From NCBI GenBank assembly GCA_038230275.1, contig JBBRNO010000097.1, positions 1 through 24,963 of the forward strand: a stretch of 24,963 bases of DNA, in the 5' to 3' direction. Both the position numbers and the translations under genes were made by a program. The notes beneath the pieces were generated by a model. That model worked only from the letters and a program-made list of their open reading frames with translations. It did not search any database and was not told the DNA's origin. Of the stretch, positions 23,748 to 24,963 are shown one piece after another. Numbering within the stretch: position 1 is the stretch's first letter; every line of letters begins with the position of its first letter. Source of the DNA: JANXXV01 sp038230275 (lineage in GTDB: Bacteria; Acidobacteriota; Terriglobia; Bryobacterales; Bryobacteraceae).

Positions 23748-24067
23748 GCCTGCTTCAAGGATCTTAGAGTTTTGGCGCGCTCAAAGCGGTCAATCATGTC
23801 GGGCGTGAGGGGGTGCTGAGCCTTGACGTCATTGTAGCGGCCATCTTGGGCTTCCAAATAGGTTTCGATTTCCTTCGGATGTTCCAGGATGAAGGTGATT
23901 GCTCCAGAGACTTTCGCCAGCGATCCTATGGATGGGTAAGTCTCAAAGATCGCGTCCGCCGAACGACCGTCGCGGAAGTCGTAGACCACTACGTCAAGAC
24001 CGATGCGTGTACCGGCGATGTAGTAACCCCCGTTGCGCGCCTCAATGTATTCGTTCGTGGGCATCAT
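23744..24067 (-). CDS. DUF433 antitoxin-like protein
   Basis: The 107 residues contain the DUF433 pattern: YIEARNGGYYIAGTRIGLDV, VVYDFRDGRSADAIFETYPS, then LAKVSGAITFILEHPKEIE. DUF433 proteins (VapB-like, with a winged-helix-like DNA-binding domain) are paired with DUF5615 toxins, and here the overlap with the DUF5615 remnant is ATGA. Two adjacent ATGs (24067 and 24064) are possible starts. It is probably the first gene of the toxin-antitoxin transcript and may autoregulate it. With its toxin truncated it may be an orphan, or it may control the darTG genes behind it. Confidence 0.88.
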   Translation of the reverse strand: MMPTNEYIEARNGGYYIAGTRIGLDVVVYDFRDGRSADAIFETYPSIGSLAKVSGAITFILEHPKEIETYLEAQDGRYNDVKAQHPLTPDMIDRFERAKTLRSLKQA

Positions 24068-24902
24068 GGCGATTACCGTCTAAGCGATAGTCTACGCCTT
24101 CCCTGGTCGTTCGCACCACATCTCGCGGATGAATTGGGTGTCTTGTCCAAGTTTAGCCCCTCACCGCAGCGGAAAATTCACCAGGCGCTGCCCAAGTTCT
24201 TCCGGGGGGCGCTGTGGTTTGATCGCGGACGTGGTCGTTCCTCTTCGCCGTTCCCAAAATGCCGCCGTCCTAATCCGGGCTTGACTTGACGGGCCAATCG
24301 GGCCGTCGGGACACTCCAGTCGCACGAAGAACGTTCCTGGCAAGTGACGTTGGATCGCTTGCCCAGCAGTCCAGTTGACCTGTTTTGACGACCAGACTAC
24401 CGCTTCAGATTCCACTTGGGAGCGGCACGTTGGACCGTTCGAGCTCGCGCGCGGTTGGTGAGGAGAGATCCGAAAAATCAGCAAACCGAGCACTGGACGC
24501 CAAACCCAAACGGGCGTCCACTCACCCTCCCGGACCGACGAAGTTGCAGTCTTTCGCGCAGCTTGTGACATCTCTGTCCTTAACTCCCACCAAGAATCCT
24601 TACGTCATGGTCAAGAGGTCCATGGTGCGGTGGCACTGGCTGCCCGCCCCAGGAACCGTCAGTTTAATCATCGCGTATCGATAATAAGCCCAGAATCAGT
24701 AACTTAACGAAATTTTTCAATCATCCGCCGCCCCCCTCGCGCTACGCTCAATACGAAAGTATCCCCGCAACGGCACTCACCGCCGACTCCGAAATTGGCT
24801 TTGCTCGGTAAAAACAACCCCTCTCCAGAATTTCGTTCTGTTCCGCAAGAACACCCCCTAGAGAATCTCACCGCCCTGCCCCCACTATCTTCGCGAGCAC
24901 CG
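24068..24902 (-). other. 830-base stretch without a confident gene
   Basis: The longest minus-strand frame, 24571-24161 (136 codons, MSQAARKTATSSVREGEWTP at the start, with GEWTPVWVWRPVLGLLIF), has AAGGAC eight bases before its ATG. Beyond that hydrophobic opening its composition is not convincingly protein-like and I recognise no family. The stretch also contains copy B of a short repeat (24610-24660). Nothing resembling an RNA gene was seen. The last 200 bases, before the partial gene at 24903, are AT-richer but show no clear promoter. Confidence 0.4.
24610..24660 (+). repeat. short diverged repeat, copy B
   Basis: GTCAAGAGGTCCA at 24610-24622, then GG.GCG..GGC.CTGGCT, and GGAACCGTC at 24652-24660, in the same order as copy A at 21273-21358. 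The middle is about 35 bases shorter. Together the copies enclose the DarTG/DUF433 island. Confidence 0.55.
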
Positions 24903-24963
24903 ATGACAAGCCAAATTACCCTCACCCGCGAAGAAGAACTGCACTGGATCGCCCTGCGCATGG
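24903..24963 (+). CDS. start of a gene cut by the window edge; possibly dprA
   Basis: ATG 24903 opens a frame of 20 codons to the window end (MTSQITLTREEELHWIALRM). The run EEELHWIALRM resembles the N-terminus of DprA/Smf DNA-processing proteins (typically xEELxxWLALxxxPGxG). With so little sequence this is a weak identification. Confidence 0.35.
   Translation, partial: MTSQITLTREEELHWIALRM

Noticed and set aside
24704..24961. 85-codon minus-strand frame at the right edge.
   Set aside because: Its composition is Arg/Gly/Ser-rich with no family resemblance, and it overlaps the better plus-strand start at 24903.

Overview
This window reads as a chromosomal segment of a high-GC acidobacterium, most likely from the Solibacter/Bryobacter branch. 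I infer this from the gene families together: an acidobacterial-type VWFA-related secreted protein, a carboxypeptidase-regulatory-like remnant typical of that group, a bacillithiol cysteine ligase (BshC), a frataxin homologue, and many small secreted or membrane proteins with no obvious family. No database search was possible.

Layout. Positions 1-3268 (minus strand) form a tightly overlapping operon: cyaY/frataxin, hemW, low-specificity threonine aldolase, and an SDR oxidoreductase that runs off the left edge. Divergent from it lie bshC and an HpcH/HpaI aldolase (3336-5703, plus), with a triplicated 17-bp unit over the bshC stop codon and a strong hairpin after the aldolase. Next come a decayed carboxypeptidase-regulatory-like pseudogene and tRNA-Leu(CAA) (5712-6358, minus), then a secreted Cys-type sulfatase and a serine beta-lactamase-like hydrolase (6400-9218, plus). 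From 13397 down to 9199 (minus) runs a receiver-only response regulator, a secreted NagZ-like GH3 enzyme, a DUF1537 acid-sugar kinase (DtnK-like) and a PdxA2-like dehydrogenase. The last two together should turn D-threonate (or a related four-carbon acid) into dihydroxyacetone phosphate. From 13495 to 16202 (minus) are a VWFA-related protein, a rhomboid protease and two tandem paralogous small membrane proteins of no recognised family. A Gfo/Idh/MocA oxidoreductase follows (16287-17429, plus), then a large secreted protein of unknown function coupled to a PhzF-like isomerase (20373-17426, minus).

The right end (about 20400-24900) is accessory in character. It carries a two-gene unit with a pilin-like C-terminal domain on a non-pilin membrane anchor, and a non-coding stretch. 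It then has a compact toxin-antitoxin island on the minus strand: a DUF433 antitoxin, a 3'-truncated DUF5615 PIN-like toxin, a DarT-type DNA ADP-ribosyltransferase, and DarG (macrodomain plus C-terminal antitoxin domain). The DUF5615 remnant and DarT share one uninterrupted reading frame, so the locus could encode a DUF5615-DarT fusion between two different antitoxins. This is the most unusual arrangement in the window. Two diverged copies of a short sequence flank the island at about 21.3 kb and 24.6 kb. The window closes with the first codons of a plus-strand gene that may be dprA.
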